Positions 61,891 to 64,000 of a stretch of 64,000 bases of DNA are shown piece by piece. The position numbers were made by a program, and so were the translations under genes. Location of the stretch: positions 3,954,501 to 4,018,500 of the forward strand of contig NZ_OX030782.1 of assembly GCF_943733665.1 (NCBI RefSeq), read 5' to 3'. This DNA comes from Aquimarina sp. Aq107. Its GTDB lineage: Bacteria > Bacteroidota > Bacteroidia > Flavobacteriales > Flavobacteriaceae. The number at the start of each line of letters is the position of its first letter. Position 1 is the stretch's first letter. The notes under the pieces are model-generated. The model ran no database searches, was not told the DNA's origin, and saw nothing but the letters and a program-made list of their open reading frames with translations.

Positions 61891-62551
61891 CACCTTATTC
61901 AAACTGTTGACCTTTAAGTTAACCAGAGAAGAAATGTTGAAATTTAACATGAAACATTTCTATTTAGGTTTAGTTGGTACTTGGCTGGTTGGAATGGGTA
62001 GATATTGGGATGATAGTGGTGCTAATCTGATGCAACATTTAGGATTAGGTTCTGTAATTTACATTTTTGTATTAGCTTTATTTATTTGGTTAATTTTAAT
62101 TCCATTTAAAATAGAAAACTGGAACTATTTTATTGTTTTGACATTTATTGGACTTACCTCCTTCCCTGCGATTTTTTATGCAATCCCAGTAGAAAAATTT
62201 CTTTCAATAGAAACCTCAAACACTATAAATGTTTGGTTTTTAGCAATCGTTGCAGCATGGCGATTAGCTCTATTATATTACTTTCTAAAGCGCTTTACCA
62301 AATTAAGCATGGGTAATATTATTACCGTTACCTTAATGCCAATTTGTATTATAATATCTGTATTAACAATGTTGAATTTGCATAGAGTTGTTTTTAACAT
62401 TATGGGAGGAATGAGAAACCCAACATCACATGATAGTTCTTATATGGTTTTAATACTTTTAACTGGAGTGTCATTAATTTTATCAATACCACTATTGATT
62501 GCGTATGGAGTTGGAATTTATAATAGAAGAAAAGGATTAAATACTAAGTAA
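61877..62551 (+). CDS. five- or six-helix membrane protein, Yip1-like
   Basis: 224 residues. Hydrophobic segments include FYLGLVGTWLVGMGRYW, VIYIFVLALFIWLILIPFKI, YFIVLTFIGLTSFPAIFYAI and VLILLTGVSLILSIPLLIAY. N-terminal amphipathic helix (FNTLFKLLTFKLTREEMLKF). The layout resembles Yip1-family proteins, but I am not sure. The 14-bp overlap with the radical SAM gene suggests that they form one unit, perhaps modifying a membrane lipid. Confidence 0.55.
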   Translation: MSLFNTLFKLLTFKLTREEMLKFNMKHFYLGLVGTWLVGMGRYWDDSGANLMQHLGLGSVIYIFVLALFIWLILIPFKIENWNYFIVLTFIGLTSFPAIFYAIPVEKFLSIETSNTINVWFLAIVAAWRLALLYYFLKRFTKLSMGNIITVTLMPICIIISVLTMLNLHRVVFNIMGGMRNPTSHDSSYMVLILLTGVSLILSIPLLIAYGVGIYNRRKGLNTK

Positions 62552-62664
62552 AAATGCGAAAGCACAACAGTTTAAATATTCTATATGCGGCCTTTGGCAG
62601 TAATACGCAACATACAAAAAATGATATACTTCGTTAAAAATACTTAATCAAAATAACACCTCTA

Positions 62665-62952
62665 ATGAACAAAGTAGATGACACATTTTATGATCGTGCT
62701 GATAAGCATATTAATCTATCAAACAATCAACTGAAAACCGAGACCCCTGGTAAAGTAAGTGCATCTATGATGTACAGTGTTGCAAGATTTAATGCTTGGG
62801 TAAGCGCAAGTGGATGGAATAACGGAGAAGAAATGAGATCGGGAAGAGAGGAAACTATTGACTATTTTGTGACAGAATTCAGAAAAATGTTAGAAGAAAA
62901 TATCGATGACTACATTCAAAATTTTGACGATTATATGAAGCCAAAAAAATAA
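62665..62952 (+). CDS. DUF3144 family protein, 95 aa
   Basis: FYDRADKHINLSNNQLKTET, PGKVSASMMYSVARFNAWVS and REETIDYFVTEFRKMLEENI DDY follow the DUF3144 pattern (PGKVSAxxxYxxARFNA ... YFxxxFRKMLEENxDDY). Soluble and helical, function unknown. The family is more usual in proteobacteria, so transfer is possible. Confidence 0.8.
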   Translation: MNKVDDTFYDRADKHINLSNNQLKTETPGKVSASMMYSVARFNAWVSASGWNNGEEMRSGREETIDYFVTEFRKMLEENIDDYIQNFDDYMKPKK

Positions 62953-63010
62953 AGTAAAAACTCATCAGAATTTGTGGTTGAGTTATTAGAAAAATTTAGG
63001 GATATTTCTT

Positions 63011-63754
63011 ATGAATGAATTTATTAAATACGAAGCTTGGGAAAATCATTGGTACTTTAAGCCAAACAATCAATTAAATCTATCCAGATTTTTGGAATTA
63101 GATTATACGTCATGGAAGGAGCGTGATAGAATTCAAATCCTCCTGGAGGCGGATGAAATAATGGAGAAACCTAATGATAATCAAATTCGTACTCTTCAAT
63201 TCATAAAAGACATGCAAGATCAAATAATTGAGTCGATGTTTGAATATTATCAAAAAGTAATATTCCCTGTATTTAGTGAGGCGACGGATATTGAAGAGAA
63301 TGAAATTATATATGATAAATCAGAACTGTCTAAGGTTTTTGGTATTCAAAAGATAGAAATTCCAATATTCAACATGGTTGATACAAAATATTTTCTTATC
63401 AAACTTGATTTTGCATATGATCCCGAACACGGTTTGTACATCTTATTTGACAATACAAATCCGATAGATTTTTTTGGAGAAGGAGATAAAAATTATGATG
63501 CAATTAGTTTTTATAGAGATGGTCTAATTTATAATACTGGGGAACCATTAAAAGTGAATCTATATAAACTTAATGGTGAAACAGTTTTTCAAGAAAACTA
63601 TCATTATGATGAATTAATAAAACTTAAACTTTTAAAAGGAACTTATAGAACTTTCATCACATTTAACCAAACTCAAATATGTAGAAATTTTTACGTATCT
63701 AAAAATTTAGAGGAGTTTACGTTAAGAGAAATATTAACTCATAAGTATTACTAA
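63011..63754 (+). CDS. hypothetical protein, 247 aa
   Basis: MNEFIKYEAWENHWYFKPNN, an N-terminal helical part, then KLDFAYDPEHGLYILFDNTN and LREILTHKYY at the end. The pattern FAYDPEHGLYIxFDN recalls DUF6985/DUF2004-like proteins encoded near polymorphic toxins, but the match is loose. Cytoplasmic. Confidence 0.5.
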   Translation: MNEFIKYEAWENHWYFKPNNQLNLSRFLELDYTSWKERDRIQILLEADEIMEKPNDNQIRTLQFIKDMQDQIIESMFEYYQKVIFPVFSEATDIEENEIIYDKSELSKVFGIQKIEIPIFNMVDTKYFLIKLDFAYDPEHGLYILFDNTNPIDFFGEGDKNYDAISFYRDGLIYNTGEPLKVNLYKLNGETVFQENYHYDELIKLKLLKGTYRTFITFNQTQICRNFYVSKNLEEFTLREILTHKYY

Positions 63755-63757
63755 GTT

Positions 63758-63937
63758 TTACTCCTCCACCCCAAACTCTTTAAAAATCATTCGTACTTCA
63801 TAAGGATACAGTAATTGTCTCCTCCCAGTATCCAACCCTTTAATTTTCTTCAATCGTAATCGTAGGGTTTCCCGACTGATTCCAAAACGAATTGCCAACT
63901 CCGCTTTACTCCAAAATCTATAGATCATTTTTTGCAT
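63758..63937 (-). CDS. short HTH protein
   Basis: About 59 residues from the ATG at 63937; an upstream ATG at 63967 is possible. MIYRFWSKAELAIRFGISRE, TLRLRLKKIKGLDTG and RRQLLYPYEVRMIFKEFGVE give an HTH of the type used by Bacteroidota mobile elements. Its stop is 4 bp from the preceding convergent gene. The last 33 bp of the window hold nothing that I can identify. Confidence 0.6.
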   Translation of the reverse strand: MQKMIYRFWSKAELAIRFGISRETLRLRLKKIKGLDTGRRQLLYPYEVRMIFKEFGVEE

Positions 63938-64000
63938 ATTTAAGTTCAAAAAAGTGTTTTTAAACATAAAGAACCAACCAATTCCTGATAAATAACCAAA

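Overview
The window is AT-rich DNA from a marine-type member of the Flavobacteriaceae (Bacteroidota); the gene content resembles Aquimarina or Kordia, but the genus is a guess. Support comes from type IX secretion (T9SS) C-terminal sorting domains, TAnnTTTG-type promoter elements, a DUF5686 outer-membrane protein, the pairing of a soluble with a membrane pyrophosphatase, and many short lipoproteins.

Left part (1-22 kb) is mostly chromosomal housekeeping. On the minus strand etfB-etfA is followed by a bifunctional nuclease, a nucleoside transporter and thyA (cut by the window edge). On the plus strand lie pdhB, a DUF5686 protein, ppa, hppA and an App1-like phosphatase. A 26-bp perfect palindrome sits between the divergent etfB and pdhB. 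At 13.5-16.8 kb a self-cleaving LexA-like (S24) repressor faces a three-gene DNA repair or modification operon (DUF559, radical SAM, DUF4130) across two identical operators 42 bp apart. Then come an Ala-rich 11-mer lipoprotein, a nitroreductase, a methyltransferase with a membrane partner and a membrane pentapeptide-repeat protein.

From 20.8 to 33.2 kb there is an envelope or extracellular proteolysis locus: an ECF sigma factor with a TPR-type anti-sigma partner, a subtilase lipoprotein, a TPR-CHAT caspase-like protein whose start codon lies inside a terminator-like hairpin, a tiny acidic lipoprotein, and an operon of T9SS/adhesin, CILP-like lipoprotein and metzincin metalloprotease. A shared motif, GGTAACAT with an AC dinucleotide about 16 bases further on, precedes the subtilase, the tiny lipoprotein, the T9SS operon, the Rhs operon at 46.8 kb and the 157-aa gene at 56 kb. 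A weaker copy precedes the radical SAM gene at 60.5 kb. I read this as an ECF promoter regulon.

From 33.2 to 38.8 kb follow about 1.8 kb without genes (including a run of four hairpins) and a one-directional array of small unrelated ORFs (zinc ribbon, HEPN-like, lipoprotein, DUF7660-like, membrane proteins, a GG-ended peptide). A near-identical direct repeat of about 19 bp stands at every ORF junction. This integron-like layout without recognisable attC sites is the most novel structure here. The array ends at a 3' fragment of tRNA-Leu(UAA) next to a tyrosine integrase, which marks an island boundary; the island should extend to the right.

Right part (39-64 kb), probably island: a four-gene minus-strand unit holds a TPR-transmembrane-AraC regulator, a 46-aa peptide precursor with a KIKGG leader end, a prolyl-oligopeptidase lipoprotein and a DinB-like protein. 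The same palindrome stands upstream of both the regulator and the peptide, suggesting a peptide-signalling or RiPP-like circuit. Then come a frameshifted ECF sigma gene, a 2148-aa SpvB/FG-GAP/RHS protein with an unrecognised C-terminus and an RDD membrane protein behind a 24-bp perfect inverted repeat, a beta-barrel protein, a gene with its decayed paralogue, an RteC-like protein, a replication-like module behind a nested inverted repeat, a B12-type radical SAM/membrane pair, DUF3144 and small hypothetical genes.
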